In this document: one piece after another, positions 41,987 to 52,354 of the stretch | How the letters are laid out: the number at the start of each line of letters is the position of its first letter | Position numbering within the stretch: position 1 is the stretch's first letter | NCBI RefSeq assembly: GCF_030345095.1 | Contig: NZ_CP128360.1 | Location: 1,178,001 to 1,242,000 of the forward strand | Length of the DNA stretch: 64,000 nucleotides | Origin: Solwaraspora sp. WMMA2056 | GTDB lineage: Bacteria > Actinomycetota > Actinomycetes > Mycobacteriales > Micromonosporaceae | Reading direction: 5' to 3' | The notes under the pieces: model-generated | Databases searched by the model: none | What the model was told of the DNA's origin: nothing | What the model saw: the letters and a program-made list of their open reading frames with translations, nothing else | Program-made: the position numbers and the translations under genes

Positions 41987-44138
41987 GGTGGTCGGTCTGG
42001 CCCGTGCCGGCCGGGCCCGTGCCCGCCGTCAGTTCGTTACGGACCACCAGGATCGCGATGTCGTCGCGGGGTGCCTCGGCGGAGAAGTCCAGCGTGGCGG
42101 TCCGCAGCCGGGCCGCGACCACCTCGGCCGAGAAGCCGGCCAGCGGTGCCGCCGCGCGGCGCAGCCGTTCGGTGCCGAACAGTTCCCGGCCGTCCCGCCG
42201 CTCGGTGATCCCGTCGGTGTAGAACACCAGGGAGTCGCCCGCCGCCAGGCTCAGCTCCACCGACGGCGCGGTGATCCGGTCCAGCAGACCCAGCGCGGTC
42301 CCACCGGCGCCGACGAACCGGGCCTGCCCGTCGCCGCTGACCAGCACCGGCCGGTCGTGTCCGGCGAGGTGCAGCCGGACGTCGAGCCGCTGGTCGTCGG
42401 TGACCCCGACAGCCGCCATGGCCAGTGTGCAGTACCTCCCACCGCCGCGTTCGACGAGCGTGTCGTTGAGCCGGCCCAGCACCTCCGGCAGCGCCTTGCC
42501 GTCGCGGACCAGCACCCGGATGACGTCGCGGACCAGTCCGGTGACGGTCGCCGCCTGGACGCCCTTGCCGGAGACGTCGCCGACGACCACCAGCCACCGG
42601 CCGCCGGGCAGCGGCACCACGTCGTAGAAGTCGCCGCCGACCTCCACGGCGTCGCCGCTGGGTACGTACTCGGCGGCCAGCCCGATGCCGTCGATCACCG
42701 GCAGCACCGGGGGCAGCAGCGACTGCTGCAGGGTGTGCGCGACCCGGCGACGTTCCTGATGGATCCGGGCGTTGTCGATGGCCAGCGCGGCCCGCCGGGC
42801 GACGTCCTCCAGCACGGCGACCTCGTCGGGGTCGTGCCGGTGTCGTTCGTGCCGGCCGACGGCGAGGGTGCCCAGCCGCTGCCCCCGGGCCACCAGCGGT
42901 ACGGCGAAGCCGTCCATCGGGGCGCCGAGCGGCACCTGGGATCCGATGCGGGATGCCTCCCGTAGCCGGGCGGAGACCGAGTCGGGGCCGGATTCGGTCA
43001 GCGTGGCGTGCAGCGCCGGCAGGACCGTCTCGTCGGCGTGGATCGCGGCGGCCAACTGCAGCTGACCCCACTCGTCGGCGGTGTGCACCGCGCACCACCG
43101 GCCGAGTCGGGGCACCACCAGTTGCGGGATGAGTGCCATGGTCAGGTCCACGTCGAGCGACTGGGCGAGCAGTTCGCTGGCTTCGGCCAGGAAGGTCAGC
43201 CAGGTCTGCCGGCGCAGGTCGGCGCGGCGCAGCCGGTCGTTCTCCAGGTGCAGGGAGAGCCGCTCGGCGACCAGGGTGGCCAGCGGTCGGGCGTAGTCGG
43301 AGGGTGCGGCGTCCAGTTCCAGTTCACCGCTGTACGGCCGGTGCAGGGTGAGCGGCACGCGCAGCAGCTCACCGGAGCGCGGTGACCGGCCGTAGCGGGC
43401 GAGCACCTGGGTGCCGTACCCGTCGCCCCGGTCGACCCGGATGGTGCCGCCGGCCGCCCCGACCAGGTCGGCGACCCGGGCCAGCAGGGTCCCGGCCAGG
43501 TCGGCGAGCGGATCGTCGGCGTACGGCTCCGGGGCGGCCTGCAGGAGTGCGGCGAGCGTGGCGGCGCTGGGGGCGGCCGGTCGGTGCTCGTCGTCGACCG
43601 GCGGTGCGGGTACGGCGGACACGCCCTGCCACGGGTCGACCGGGCCGGCTGGGTCGGCCGGGCCGGTCGGGTCGACCTGGTCGGGCGTCGGCGTGGCGGG
43701 GTGCCGGTCGAGCCGGAACCAGACGCCCTTGCCGCTGGGCAGGTGGGTGGTGCCCCAGCGGCTGGCGAAGTGGTCGACCAGCAGCAGGCCGCGACCGCGT
43801 TCGGGCACCTCACCGATGTTCTGCCGGTCGTTGCGGGGGTGGGCGGCGACGGTTTCGATGGGCCCGGCGGCGAAGTCGGTGACCGTGACGGTGAGCCCGA
43901 CCGCGTCGGCCGCCACTTCGATGATCAGCTCGGTGCCGGCGTGTACGACCGCGTTGGTGGACAGCTCGGTGGTCAGCAGCAGGGCCTCGTTGAGCAGGTC
44001 GTCCAGGGCTGCGTCAGAGAGTATGGATCTGACTACTGCTCGTGCTGTTGCTGGGGTGCGTCGGTCGGCGGGCAGGCGTACTCGTCGGAAATGTTCACTC
44101 CCAGTACCGGTGGTGGGACCCTCGGCCCTTGCTGTCAC
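41925..44138 (-). CDS. SpoIIE-family PP2C phosphatase with RsbW-like ATPase and GAF domains
   Basis: Multidomain protein of 737 residues. An N-terminal HATPase of the RsbW type has the N-box NEALLLTTELSTNAVVHAG, VTVTDFAAGP and ERGRGLLLVDHFASRWG. A Pro/Asp-rich linker follows, then two GAF-like regions (one is FLAEASELLAQSLDVDLTMALIPQLVVPRLG...VPLVARGQRLGTLAVGRHER). The C-terminal SpoIIE phosphatase carries the metal Asp residues in VGGDFYDVVPLPGGRWLVVVGDVSGKG and APRDDIAILVVR. It can both phosphorylate and dephosphorylate STAS partners. The GTG at 44138 has GGAGG nine bases upstream; the open frame to 44723 overlaps the kinase gene. It is divergent from the kinase gene. Confidence 0.88.
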   Translation of the reverse strand: MTARAEGPTTGTGSEHFRRVRLPADRRTPATARAVVRSILSDAALDDLLNEALLLTTELSTNAVVHAGTELIIEVAADAVGLTVTVTDFAAGPIETVAAHPRNDRQNIGEVPERGRGLLLVDHFASRWGTTHLPSGKGVWFRLDRHPATPTPDQVDPTGPADPAGPVDPWQGVSAVPAPPVDDEHRPAAPSAATLAALLQAAPEPYADDPLADLAGTLLARVADLVGAAGGTIRVDRGDGYGTQVLARYGRSPRSGELLRVPLTLHRPYSGELELDAAPSDYARPLATLVAERLSLHLENDRLRRADLRRQTWLTFLAEASELLAQSLDVDLTMALIPQLVVPRLGRWCAVHTADEWGQLQLAAAIHADETVLPALHATLTESGPDSVSARLREASRIGSQVPLGAPMDGFAVPLVARGQRLGTLAVGRHERHRHDPDEVAVLEDVARRAALAIDNARIHQERRRVAHTLQQSLLPPVLPVIDGIGLAAEYVPSGDAVEVGGDFYDVVPLPGGRWLVVVGDVSGKGVQAATVTGLVRDVIRVLVRDGKALPEVLGRLNDTLVERGGGRYCTLAMAAVGVTDDQRLDVRLHLAGHDRPVLVSGDGQARFVGAGGTALGLLDRITAPSVELSLAAGDSLVFYTDGITERRDGRELFGTERLRRAAAPLAGFSAEVVAARLRTATLDFSAEAPRDDIAILVVRNELTAGTGPAGTGQTDHLTGRREAGRGPAGGAGRRPA

Positions 44139-44250
44139 CTGCCAGTTCCTCCGATCGCCCGGTTCATCGAAACGGTCGTGCACCTCGCATCTGTCACGGT
44201 AGTCGAGCAATGATGAGGTCAGCCCACTCCCAGAGCTGAGCGAGGATCCG

Positions 44251-47200
44251 ATGACCCGCGCGAAAGAGCTGTCCACCGACCGCCTGCCCACCGAGCATCC
44301 GCCGGCCGGCGACGAGACCGCGTTGCTCGTCGAACTCGCCGCGGCGCTGCGCCGGATCGGGCAGGGCGACCTCAAGGTGCGGCTGCCCCGCCGGGTCGGG
44401 GTGGCCGGCGAGGTCGCGGACGCCTTCAACGAGGTGGTCTCGTTGCAGGAGCGCCAGCACCTGGACCTGCGTCGGATCAGCCGGATCGTCGGCCGGGACG
44501 GTCGACTGACCGAACGCCTCGACGAGGAGGGCTTCGGCGGCGCCTGGGCCGACAACCACCAGGCGATCAACGCGTTGATCGACGACCTGGGCCGGCCGAC
44601 CACCGAGATCGCCCGGGTCATCCGGGCGGTCGCCGAGGGCGATCTGTCCCAGCACATGGAGCTGGAGATCGACGGGCAGCCGCTGCGGGGCGAGTTCCTG
44701 CGGATCGGCCGGACGGTGAACACGATGGTGGATCAGCTGTCGTCGTTCGCCGACGAGGTGACCCGGGTCGCCCGGGAGGTGGGTACCGAGGGCAAGCTCG
44801 GTGGCCAGGCGCGGGTCAAGGGCGTCTCCGGGACGTGGAAGGACCTGACCGACAACGTCAACTCGATGGCGTCGAACCTCACCCACCAGGTGCGGTCCAT
44901 CTCGCAGGTGGCGACCGCGATGTCCCGGGGCGACCTGTCCCAGAAGATCACCGTCTCCGCCAAGGGCGAGGTCGCCGAGCTGGCGGACACCATCAACATG
45001 CTCACCGACACGCTGCGCCTGTTCGCCGAACAGGTGACCCGGGTGGCCCGGGAGGTGGGTACCGAGGGCAAGCTCGGCGGCCAGGCGCAGGTGCCGAACG
45101 TCGCGGGCACCTGGAAGGACCTGACCGACAGCGTCAACTCGATGGCGTCGAACCTGACCGCGCAGGTGCGCAACATCGCCCAGGTGTCGACGGCGGTGGC
45201 CAAGGGCGACCTGTCGCAGAAGATCACCGTCGCGGCGCAGGGCGAGATCCTCGAACTGAAGTCGACGGTGAACACGATGGTGGACCAGCTGTCCTGGTTC
45301 GCCGACGAGGTGACCCGGGTGGCCCGCGAGGTCGGCATCGAGGGCAAACTGGGCGGTCAGGCCCAGGTCCGGGGCCTTTCCGGTACGTGGCGTGACCTCA
45401 CCGAGAACGTCAACCAGCTGGCCGGCAACCTGACCAGCCAGGTCCGCAACATCTCGCAGGTGTCGACGGCGGTGGCCAAGGGTGACCTGTCGCAGAAGAT
45501 CACTGTCGACGCGCGGGGCGAGATCCTGGAGTTGAAGTCGACGGTGAACACGATGGTGGATCAGCTGTCGCTGTTCGCCGACGAGGTGACCCGGGTGGCC
45601 CGGGAGGTGGGTACCGAGGGCAAGTTGGGTGGTCAGGCCCAGGTCAAGGGCGTTTCGGGTACGTGGCGGGACCTGACGGACAACGTGAACTCGATGGCGT
45701 CGAACCTGACCAGTCAGGTGCGTAACATCGCGTCGGTCACCACCGCGGTGGCCAAGGGTGACCTGTCGCAGAAGATCACTGTCGACGCGCGGGGCGAGAT
45801 CCTGGAGTTGAAGTCGACGGTGAACACGATGGTGGATCAGCTGTCGTCGTTCGCCGACGAGGTGACCCGGGTGGCCCGGGAGGTGGGCACCGAGGGCAAG
45901 TTGGGTGGCCAGGCCCAGGTGCGTGGGGTTGCCGGCACCTGGCGGGACCTGACCGACAACGTGAACTCGATGGCGTCGAACCTGACCGCGCAGGTGCGCA
46001 ACATCGCCCAGGTGTCGACGGCGGTGGCCAAGGGTGACCTGTCGCAGAAGATCACTGTCGACGCCCAGGGCGAGATCCTGGAGCTCAAGGACACCGTCAA
46101 CACGATGGTGGATCAGCTGTCGTCGTTCGCCGACGAGGTGACGCGGGTCGCCCGGGAGGTGGGCACCGAGGGCAAGTTGGGTGGTCAGGCCCAGGTCAAG
46201 GGCGTTTCGGGTACGTGGCGGGACCTGACGGACAACGTGAACTCGATGGCGTCGAACCTGACCAGTCAGGTGCGTAACATCGCGTCGGTCACCACCGCGG
46301 TCGCCAAGGGCGATCTGTCGCAGAAGATCACTGTCGACGCGCAGGGCGAGATCCTGGAGTTGAAGTCGACGGTGAACACGATGGTGGACCAGCTGTCGTC
46401 GTTCGCCGACGAGGTGACCCGGGTGGCCCGGGAGGTGGGCACCGAGGGCAAGCTGGGTGGCCAGGCCCAGGTCAAGGGGGTCTCCGGCACCTGGCGGGAC
46501 CTGACCGAGAACGTGAACCAGCTGGCCTCGACCCTGACCACCCAGCTGCGGGCGATCGCACAGGTGTCGACCTCGGTGACCCGCGGCGACATGACCCAGC
46601 ACATCACCGTCCAGGCTCAGGGCGAGGTCGCCGAGCTGAAGGACAACATCAACCAGATGATCGTGACCCTGCGGGACACGACGAAGAAGAACGCCGAACA
46701 GGGCTGGCTCGACTCGAACCTGGCCCGCATCGGTGGGCTGCTGCAGGGTCAGCGGGACCTCGGCGAGGTCTGCCGCATGATCATGAACGAGGTCACGCCG
46801 CTGGTCGACGCGCAGCTCGGCACCTTCTTCCTCGCCGACGTCGACGAAGGGGTGATGCGGCTGGGGCTGACCGCCTCGTACGGCTACGTGGCCCGTGACC
46901 ACATCGTCATCTTCGGGCCCGGCGAAGGCCTGGTCGGTCAGGCCGCGGTGTCCCGGCGCACGATCCGGGTCGGTGCCGGCAGCACCGGTGCCCTCACCCT
47001 GCGGTCCGGTCTGCTCAGCGCCGCGCCGCGTGACCATGTCGTCCTGCCGGTGCTGTTCGAGGGCGAGATGCTCGGGGTGATCGAGTTCGCCTCGGTCGCC
47101 GCCTTCTCCGAACTGCATCTGGCGTTCCTGGAGCGGCTGGTGGCCACCATCGGCATCGCCGTCAACACCATCCAGGCCAACAAGCGCACCGAGGAGCTGC

Positions 47201-48630
47201 TCGCCCAGTCGCAGCGGCTGGCCAACGAGATGCAGGCGCAGTCCGCCGAGCTGCAGCGCACCAACGCCGAGCTGGAGGACAAGGCCCGGCTGTTGTCCGA
47301 GCAGAAGGGCAACATCGAGACCAAGAACCGGGAGATCGAACTGGCCCGGCTCGGCCTGGAGGAGAAGGCGCAGCAGCTGTCGCGGGCCTCGGCGTACAAG
47401 TCGGAGTTCCTCGCCAACATGAGCCACGAGCTGCGGACGCCGCTGAACTCGCTGCTGCTGCTGGCCCGGCTGCTGGCCGACAACCCGGACGACAACCTGA
47501 CCGAGAAGCAGATCGAGTTCGCCAAGACGATCCACAGCGCCGGCTCCGACCTGCTGTCGCTGATCGACGACATCCTGGACCTGTCGAAGATCGAAGCCGG
47601 CCGGATGGACGTGCAACCGGCCGAGGTGCCGTTCGTCGAGATCCAGGCGTACGTCGAGCAGGCGTTCACGCCGCAGGCCGACGAGAAGGGCCTGCAGTTG
47701 CACGTCGAGGTCGCCCCGGACCTGCCGCCGGCGATCGTCACCGACGCACAGCGGCTGCAGCAGATCCTGCGCAACCTGCTATCCAACGCGGTGAAGTTCA
47801 CCGACAGCGGCTCGGTGATCCTGCGGATCGGCCCGGCGGCACCCGGCCAGGAGTTCAGCGTGCCGGCGCTGTCGGCCGCCGCGCAGGTGGTGGCGTTCAC
47901 CGTCATCGACACCGGGATCGGCGTCTCCGACGACAAGCTCTCGTTGATCTTCGAGGCGTTCCAGCAGGCCGACGGAACCACCAGCCGACGCTACGGCGGC
48001 ACCGGGCTGGGACTGTCGATCAGCCGCGACCTGGCCCGGCTGATCGGTGGCACGATCACCGTGTCGTCCGCTCCGGGTGCCGGCTCCACCTTCACGCTGT
48101 ACGTTCCCGACGTGCTCGACGCCGACGCCGTACTGTCGCAGGCGCCGCTGCCGAGCGCGGCGCCGATCCGGACCGCGTTGCCGCCGCTGACCCGGCCGAT
48201 CGAGGTCGACCGGCCGGAGCCGCCGGCCACCCGGCGGTTGGACGGCGCCACCGTACTGATCATCGACGACGACGTGCGCAACGTCTTCGCCCTGACCAGC
48301 GCCCTGGAACTGCACGGCATGACCGTGCTGTACTCCGACAACGGGGTCGACGGGGTGCGTAAACTCGCCGAACGCCCGGAGGTCGACATCGTGTTGATGG
48401 ACGCGATGATGCCGGACCAGGACGGCTACGAGACGACCCGGATCATCCGCCGCAACGAGCGGTTCGCCGACCTGCCGGTGGTCTTCCTGACCGCCAAGGC
48501 GATGCCCGGCGACCGGGAGTCGGCGCTGCAGGCCGGTGCCACCGACTACATCACCAAGCCGGTGGACCTCGACGAACTGATCACGCTGATGGTGACCTGG
48601 ATCAACGCCGCAGAGGAGCAGAATCGATGA
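44251..48630 (+). CDS. Soluble hybrid histidine kinase with seven-fold HAMP repeat
   Basis: Protein of 1,459 residues without membrane segments. From about residue 160 to 790 there are seven 92-residue HAMP repeat units ([20 protein letters not shown]...[18 protein letters not shown]...[12 protein letters not shown]), like the poly-HAMP of fungal group III (Nik1) kinases. A GAF domain (about 825-970), a coiled coil, HisKA with His1059 in [14 protein letters not shown], an HATPase ([26 protein letters not shown]) and a receiver with Asp1384 ([15 protein letters not shown]) follow. It overlaps the next response regulator by four bases. It likely senses an intracellular signal such as osmotic or redox change. 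Confidence 0.93.
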   Translation: MTRAKELSTDRLPTEHPPAGDETALLVELAAALRRIGQGDLKVRLPRRVGVAGEVADAFNEVVSLQERQHLDLRRISRIVGRDGRLTERLDEEGFGGAWADNHQAINALIDDLGRPTTEIARVIRAVAEGDLSQHMELEIDGQPLRGEFLRIGRTVNTMVDQLSSFADEVTRVAREVGTEGKLGGQARVKGVSGTWKDLTDNVNSMASNLTHQVRSISQVATAMSRGDLSQKITVSAKGEVAELADTINMLTDTLRLFAEQVTRVAREVGTEGKLGGQAQVPNVAGTWKDLTDSVNSMASNLTAQVRNIAQVSTAVAKGDLSQKITVAAQGEILELKSTVNTMVDQLSWFADEVTRVAREVGIEGKLGGQAQVRGLSGTWRDLTENVNQLAGNLTSQVRNISQVSTAVAKGDLSQKITVDARGEILELKSTVNTMVDQLSLFADEVTRVAREVGTEGKLGGQAQVKGVSGTWRDLTDNVNSMASNLTSQVRNIASVTTAVAKGDLSQKITVDARGEILELKSTVNTMVDQLSSFADEVTRVAREVGTEGKLGGQAQVRGVAGTWRDLTDNVNSMASNLTAQVRNIAQVSTAVAKGDLSQKITVDAQGEILELKDTVNTMVDQLSSFADEVTRVAREVGTEGKLGGQAQVKGVSGTWRDLTDNVNSMASNLTSQVRNIASVTTAVAKGDLSQKITVDAQGEILELKSTVNTMVDQLSSFADEVTRVAREVGTEGKLGGQAQVKGVSGTWRDLTENVNQLASTLTTQLRAIAQVSTSVTRGDMTQHITVQAQGEVAELKDNINQMIVTLRDTTKKNAEQGWLDSNLARIGGLLQGQRDLGEVCRMIMNEVTPLVDAQLGTFFLADVDEGVMRLGLTASYGYVARDHIVIFGPGEGLVGQAAVSRRTIRVGAGSTGALTLRSGLLSAAPRDHVVLPVLFEGEMLGVIEFASVAAFSELHLAFLERLVATIGIAVNTIQANKRTEELLAQSQRLANEMQAQSAELQRTNAELEDKARLLSEQKGNIETKNREIELARLGLEEKAQQLSRASAYKSEFLANMSHELRTPLNSLLLLARLLADNPDDNLTEKQIEFAKTIHSAGSDLLSLIDDILDLSKIEAGRMDVQPAEVPFVEIQAYVEQAFTPQADEKGLQLHVEVAPDLPPAIVTDAQRLQQILRNLLSNAVKFTDSGSVILRIGPAAPGQEFSVPALSAAAQVVAFTVIDTGIGVSDDKLSLIFEAFQQADGTTSRRYGGTGLGLSISRDLARLIGGTITVSSAPGAGSTFTLYVPDVLDADAVLSQAPLPSAAPIRTALPPLTRPIEVDRPEPPATRRLDGATVLIIDDDVRNVFALTSALELHGMTVLYSDNGVDGVRKLAERPEVDIVLMDAMMPDQDGYETTRIIRRNERFADLPVVFLTAKAMPGDRESALQAGATDYITKPVDLDELITLMVTWINAAEEQNR
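44755..46686 (+). repeat. 276-bp coding repeat, seven units
   Basis: The phrase beginning GAGGTGACCCGGGT recurs at 44755, 45031, 45307, 45583, 45859, 46135 and 46411, exactly 276 bp apart (45031 reads CAGGTG). It encodes the HAMP units of the hybrid kinase. High nucleotide identity between inner units suggests recent duplication or gene conversion. Confidence 0.9.
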
Positions 48631-49193
48631 CCGCCGCGACGGCGAAGGCACTGCTGGTGGACGACCGGCGGGAGAACCTCATGGCGTTGGAGGCGATCCT
48701 GCAGGGTCTGCCGGTGCAGACCGTGGCCGTGGAGAGCGGCGAGGCCGCGTTGAAACAGCTGCTCGTCGACGACTTCGCGGTGATCCTGCTCGACGCGCAG
48801 ATGCCGGAGATGGACGGCTTCGAAACCGCCAACCACATCAAGCGGCGGGAGCGGACCCGGCACGTACCGATCCTGTTCCTGACCGCTGCGGACCGGGACA
48901 ACCAGCTCGCGCTGCGCGGCTACGCCGCCGGCGCGGTCGACTACCTGATCAAGCCGTTCGACCCGTGGGTGCTGCGGGCCAAGGTCGGCGTCTTCGTCGA
49001 CCTGTGGGTGAAGAACCGGCAGCTGGCCACCCAGGCCGACCTGGTCCGCCAGCGCGACGAGCAGTTGCGCGGGCTGGTCGCTGCCGTGGACCGGGCGGTC
49101 GGGCAGCTGCGGGCCGGTGACGCCGCCCCGGCTACGGTAGCCGACGAGCTGGAGGCGGCCCGGTGGGGCGGGGACCGTACGGCGCAGCCGTGA
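48627..49193 (+). CDS. Single-domain response regulator with C-terminal coiled coil
   Basis: Protein of 188 residues. The receiver domain (LLVDDRRENLMALEAIL, phospho-acceptor Asp56 in AVILLDAQMPEMDGFETA, Lys in DYLIKPFDPWVLRAKV) is followed by a helical tail without a DNA-binding domain. It is the probable phosphorelay partner of the upstream hybrid kinase, with which it overlaps by four bases. The stop codon lies inside the first unit of the 35-bp tandem repeat. Confidence 0.9.
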   Translation: MTAATAKALLVDDRRENLMALEAILQGLPVQTVAVESGEAALKQLLVDDFAVILLDAQMPEMDGFETANHIKRRERTRHVPILFLTAADRDNQLALRGYAAGAVDYLIKPFDPWVLRAKVGVFVDLWVKNRQLATQADLVRQRDEQLRGLVAAVDRAVGQLRAGDAAPATVADELEAARWGGDRTAQP

Positions 49194-49348
49194 CCGTCAC
49201 CGGATGGTTTGGCGCGGCGCAGCCGTGACCGTCACCGGATGGTTTGGCGCGGCGCAGCCGTGACCGTCACCGGATGGTTTGGCGCGGCGCAGCCGTGACC
49301 GTCACCGGATGGTTTGGCGCGGCGCAGCCGTGACCGTCACCGGATGGT
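49181..49348. repeat. 35-bp tandem repeat, nearly five copies
   Basis: Units begin GGCGCAGCCGTGACCGTCAC at 49181, 49216, 49251, 49286 and 49321; the last is 28 bases long. Each contains the dyad GTGACCGTCAC. The first unit contains the stop of the response regulator gene, and the last contains the stop of the convergent STAS gene. Copies are identical where they overlap. Confidence 0.95.
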
Positions 49349-49654
49349 CAGCGCCGAGCGTAGCCCGGTGATGTTCAACACCCGGAGCAGAAACTCGCCG
49401 ACGTTGGTGAGCAGCAGCAGGCTCTGCGCGTGACTCGCCTTACGGGTGAGCACCACCAGGGTGCCCAGCCCCTGTGAGTCGCAGAAGGTGATCCCGCCCA
49501 TGTCCAGCACGATCCGCGCCGGGGCGTCGCTGAGCAGTTCGTTGACGGTGTTGGTCAGCTGGGTGGCGGTGAGCATGTCGATCTCTCCGGCGAGGCGGAG
49601 CATCGCCTCGTCGGAAGTGCGCTGCAGCGCGATAGACAGCTCCGCCCGCTCCAC
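49337..49654 (-). CDS. STAS-domain anti-sigma factor antagonist
   Basis: Protein of 105 residues of the SpoIIAA/RsbV type with the candidate phospho-Ser in [15 protein letters not shown] and the strand [18 protein letters not shown]. It is the second STAS protein in the window and sits at the end of the kinase/regulator/phosphatase cluster, so it is a likely substrate of the SpoIIE-type phosphatase. Its stop lies in the last unit of the tandem repeat. Confidence 0.9.
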   Translation of the reverse strand: MERAELSIALQRTSDEAMLRLAGEIDMLTATQLTNTVNELLSDAPARIVLDMGGITFCDSQGLGTLVVLTRKASHAQSLLLLTNVGEFLLRVLNITGLRSALTIR

Positions 49655-49753
49655 CCGGCCAGCGTATCGCGATCAGGCGAGCCGGGCCCGGCTACGCCCG
49701 GCGCGGGTGGCCGCGAGCTGGGCACGGGGCGGATGTGCACCCCCACGGGCGCG

Positions 49754-49770
49754 ACTGCCACAATGGCAGT
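49754..49770. promoter_or_regulatory. Inverted repeat just before hemL
   Basis: ACTGCCACAATGGCAGT, a perfect palindrome of seven-base arms, ends three bases before the GTG of hemL. CACAAT within it could serve as the -10 element of a leaderless transcript, which would make it an operator overlapping the promoter. ACTGCCA recurs just inside the gene. Confidence 0.5.
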
Positions 49771-49773
49771 GCC

Positions 49774-51123
49774 GTGACTGCCACCGACACCGCCGGCGCC
49801 CGCCCGTACCCGGCTGACGCGCCCGCTTCCCAGGCCCTGTTCGACCGCGCCAGCTCGATCGTCCCCGGCGGGGTCAACTCACCCGTGCGCGCCTTCCGGG
49901 CGGTCGGCGGGACACCCCGCTTCATGGTGCGCGGCAGCGGACCGTGGCTGTTCGACGCGGACGAGCGCCGCTACCTCGACCTGGTCTGCTCCTGGGGCCC
50001 GCTGATCCTCGGCCACGCCCACCCTGAGGTGGTCGCCGCGATCGGCCGGGCCGCCGCGCTGGGCACCAGCTTCGGTACGCCGACCCCCGGTGAGGTGGAG
50101 CTGGCCACGGAGATCGTCGAGCGGACCCCGGTCGAGCAGGTCCGGCTGGTCAACTCCGGCACCGAGGCGACGATGTCGGCGATCCGCCTGGCCCGTGGCC
50201 ACACCGGCCGGTCGCGCATCGTCAAGTTCGCCGGCTGCTACCACGGTCACGTCGACGCGTTGCTCGCCGCCGCCGGCAGCGGGGTGGCCACCCTCGGGCT
50301 GCCCGACTCGCCCGGCGTCACCGGCGCTGCGGCCAGCGAGACGATCGTGCTGCCGTACAACGACGTGGCTGCGGTCGAGCGGGCCTTCGCCGAGTACGGC
50401 GACCAGATCGCCGCGATCGTCACCGAGGCGGCGGCCGGCAACATGGGGGTGGTCGCCCCCGGCGCCGGGTTCAACGCCGCGTTGGCCCGGATCGCCCACG
50501 CGCACGGCGCGTTGCTCATCGTCGACGAGGTGATGACCGGTTTCCGGGTCGCCCGGGGCGGCTGGGCCGAGCTGGATCCGGCCGACGCCGACCTCTACAC
50601 GTACGGCAAGGTGATGGGCGGCGGCCTGCCGGCAGCGGCGTTCGGCGGCCGGGCCGAGATCATGGCGCAGCTGGCCCCGGCCGGTCCGGTCTACCAGGCC
50701 GGCACCCTCTCCGGGAACCCGCTGGCCTGCGCGGCCGGCCTGGCCACGCTCCGGCTGGCCGACGCCGACGTCTACCGGCGGCTGGCCGACACCGCCACCC
50801 AGGTAGCGACGATGGCCACCGGGGCGCTGCGCGCCGCCGGCGTGCCGCACCGGCTCTCCACCGCCGGCACCATGTTCTCCATTTTCTTCACCGACGCCGA
50901 GGTCACCGACTACGCGAGCGCCCGGACCCAGGACACCGACGCCTACCGGGCCTTCTTCCACGCGATGCTCGCGCACGGCGTCTACCTGCCCCCCAGCGCG
51001 TTCGAAGCATGGTTCGTCTCGGCGGCGATCGACGACGCCGCCCTGGAGCAGCTGGCCGCCGCGCTGCCTGCTGCGGCCACGGCCGCAGCCGCCGCCGGTG
51101 ACCTGCGGACGGTGGGGGATTAG
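49774..51123 (+). CDS. hemL: Glutamate-1-semialdehyde 2,1-aminomutase
   Basis: PLP enzyme of 449 residues that makes 5-aminolevulinate, the second step of the C5 haem pathway. Signatures are [49 protein letters not shown] and the PLP Lys in [17 protein letters not shown]. It heads a tightly packed operon with cytochrome c maturation genes, joining haem supply to haem attachment. The GTG at 49774 fits the family start. Confidence 0.95.
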   Translation: MTATDTAGARPYPADAPASQALFDRASSIVPGGVNSPVRAFRAVGGTPRFMVRGSGPWLFDADERRYLDLVCSWGPLILGHAHPEVVAAIGRAAALGTSFGTPTPGEVELATEIVERTPVEQVRLVNSGTEATMSAIRLARGHTGRSRIVKFAGCYHGHVDALLAAAGSGVATLGLPDSPGVTGAAASETIVLPYNDVAAVERAFAEYGDQIAAIVTEAAAGNMGVVAPGAGFNAALARIAHAHGALLIVDEVMTGFRVARGGWAELDPADADLYTYGKVMGGGLPAAAFGGRAEIMAQLAPAGPVYQAGTLSGNPLACAAGLATLRLADADVYRRLADTATQVATMATGALRAAGVPHRLSTAGTMFSIFFTDAEVTDYASARTQDTDAYRAFFHAMLAHGVYLPPSAFEAWFVSAAIDDAALEQLAAALPAAATAAAAAGDLRTVGD

Positions 51124-51126
51124 CGG

Positions 51127-51774
51127 ATGAAACGTACGGTGGTCCACGTCCTGCGGCACGGTGAGGTACACAACCCGACCAAGATCCTCTACGGTCGGCT
51201 GCCCGGCTTCCGGCTGTCCGAGCTGGGTGTGCAGATGGCGAAAGCGGCCAGTCAGGCGCTCGCCGACCGGGACGTGGTGCACGTGGTCGCCAGCCCGCTG
51301 GAGCGCGCCCAGGAGACCGCCGAGCCGATCGCGGCCCAGTTCCGGCTGCCGGTGTCCGTCGACGAGCGGCTGATCGAGTCCGCGAACTGGTTCGAGGGCC
51401 GGCGGGTCTCCCCGGGCGACGGATCGTTCCGCGACCCGCGCAACTGGTGGGTGCTGCGGGATCCGGTCACCCCGTCCTGGGGCGAGGCCTACACGGTGAT
51501 CGCCGAACGGATGTTCGCCGCCGTGCACGCGGCCCGGGTGGCGGCCGAAGGTCACGAGGCGGTCTGCGTCTCCCACCAGTTGCCGATCTGGACCCTGCGC
51601 CGCTACCTGGAGCGCAAGCGGCTCTGGCACGACCCTCGGCGTCGCCAGTGCGGCCTGGCCAGCCTGACCTCGATCCACTTCGAGGACGCCAAGGTGGTCG
51701 GCATCGGCTACTCCGAGCCGGCCGCCCACCTGATCGCGATGTCCCCGTCGGCGCGGACCGCCAAGGGCGCCTGA
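51127..51774 (+). CDS. Histidine phosphatase (phosphoglycerate mutase-like)
   Basis: Protein of 215 residues with the catalytic motif VLRHGEVHNPTK and the second His region EAVCVSHQLPIWTLRRYL. It belongs to the histidine phosphatase superfamily. Orthologues are commonly placed between hemL and the cytochrome c genes in actinobacteria. The substrate is unknown. The gap to hemL is three bases and the gap to the next gene is one base. Confidence 0.9.
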   Translation: MKRTVVHVLRHGEVHNPTKILYGRLPGFRLSELGVQMAKAASQALADRDVVHVVASPLERAQETAEPIAAQFRLPVSVDERLIESANWFEGRRVSPGDGSFRDPRNWWVLRDPVTPSWGEAYTVIAERMFAAVHAARVAAEGHEAVCVSHQLPIWTLRRYLERKRLWHDPRRRQCGLASLTSIHFEDAKVVGIGYSEPAAHLIAMSPSARTAKGA

Positions 51775-51775
51775 C

Positions 51776-52354
51776 ATGCGGGTCCGACGGGCGTCGGTGG
51801 TGGCGGCGGTGGTCGCCGTACTCGCCCTGACCGGCTGTGGTGCCGCCAGCGACTGGGCCACCGACTGCGACACCGACGGGCAGGGTGTGATCCGCTGCGT
51901 CGGCGACGACCGGCCCCCGGCCCCGCAACTGGAGCTCGAACTGCTCGACGGCGGCACCTTGGACGCGGCGGCGCTGCGCGGCCAGGTCGTGGTGATCAAC
52001 TTCTGGGGGTCGTGGTGTCCGCCCTGCCGGGCCGAGGCCGCCGACCTCGAAGCCATCTACCAGGCGACCCGCGACCGGGGCGTCGCGTTCGTCGGCGTCA
52101 ACGTCCGTGACGAACGCGACCGGGCCCGCGCCTTCGAACGGGGCCGGGTGACGTACCCGAGCCTGTTCGACCCGGCCAGCCGCCTGGCGCTGGACTTCAA
52201 CATCCCACCGAACAGCATCCCCGCGACGATGATCGTCGACCGGAACGGCCGGATCGCCGTCGTGATCCGCGAAGCCGTCCGCCAGGACGACCTGCAGCCG
52301 CTCGTCGAGCAGATCGTCGCCGAACCGATCAAGGCGGAGCCGGTCGATGGGTGA
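51776..52354 (+). CDS. TlpA/ResA-like thiol-disulfide oxidoreductase lipoprotein
   Basis: Protein of 192 residues. The signal peptide ends in the lipobox LTGC. A thioredoxin fold with WCPPC in VVVINFWGSWCPPCRAEA and a cis-Pro region (NSIPATMIVDRNGRIA) follows. It should keep apocytochrome c thiols reduced outside the membrane, using electrons from CcdA encoded by the next gene, which it overlaps by eight bases. Confidence 0.92.
   Translation: MRVRRASVVAAVVAVLALTGCGAASDWATDCDTDGQGVIRCVGDDRPPAPQLELELLDGGTLDAAALRGQVVVINFWGSWCPPCRAEAADLEAIYQATRDRGVAFVGVNVRDERDRARAFERGRVTYPSLFDPASRLALDFNIPPNSIPATMIVDRNGRIAVVIREAVRQDDLQPLVEQIVAEPIKAEPVDG

Noticed and set aside
44194-47703. 1,169-codon open frame antisense to the HAMP kinase
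   Set aside because: It mirrors the repeat on the other strand and is rich in repetitive His/Gln/Arg/Leu without domains. The plus strand has all kinase motifs.
49181-49348. CRISPR-like array
   Set aside because: The 35-bp units are directly adjacent with no spacers and there are no cas genes.
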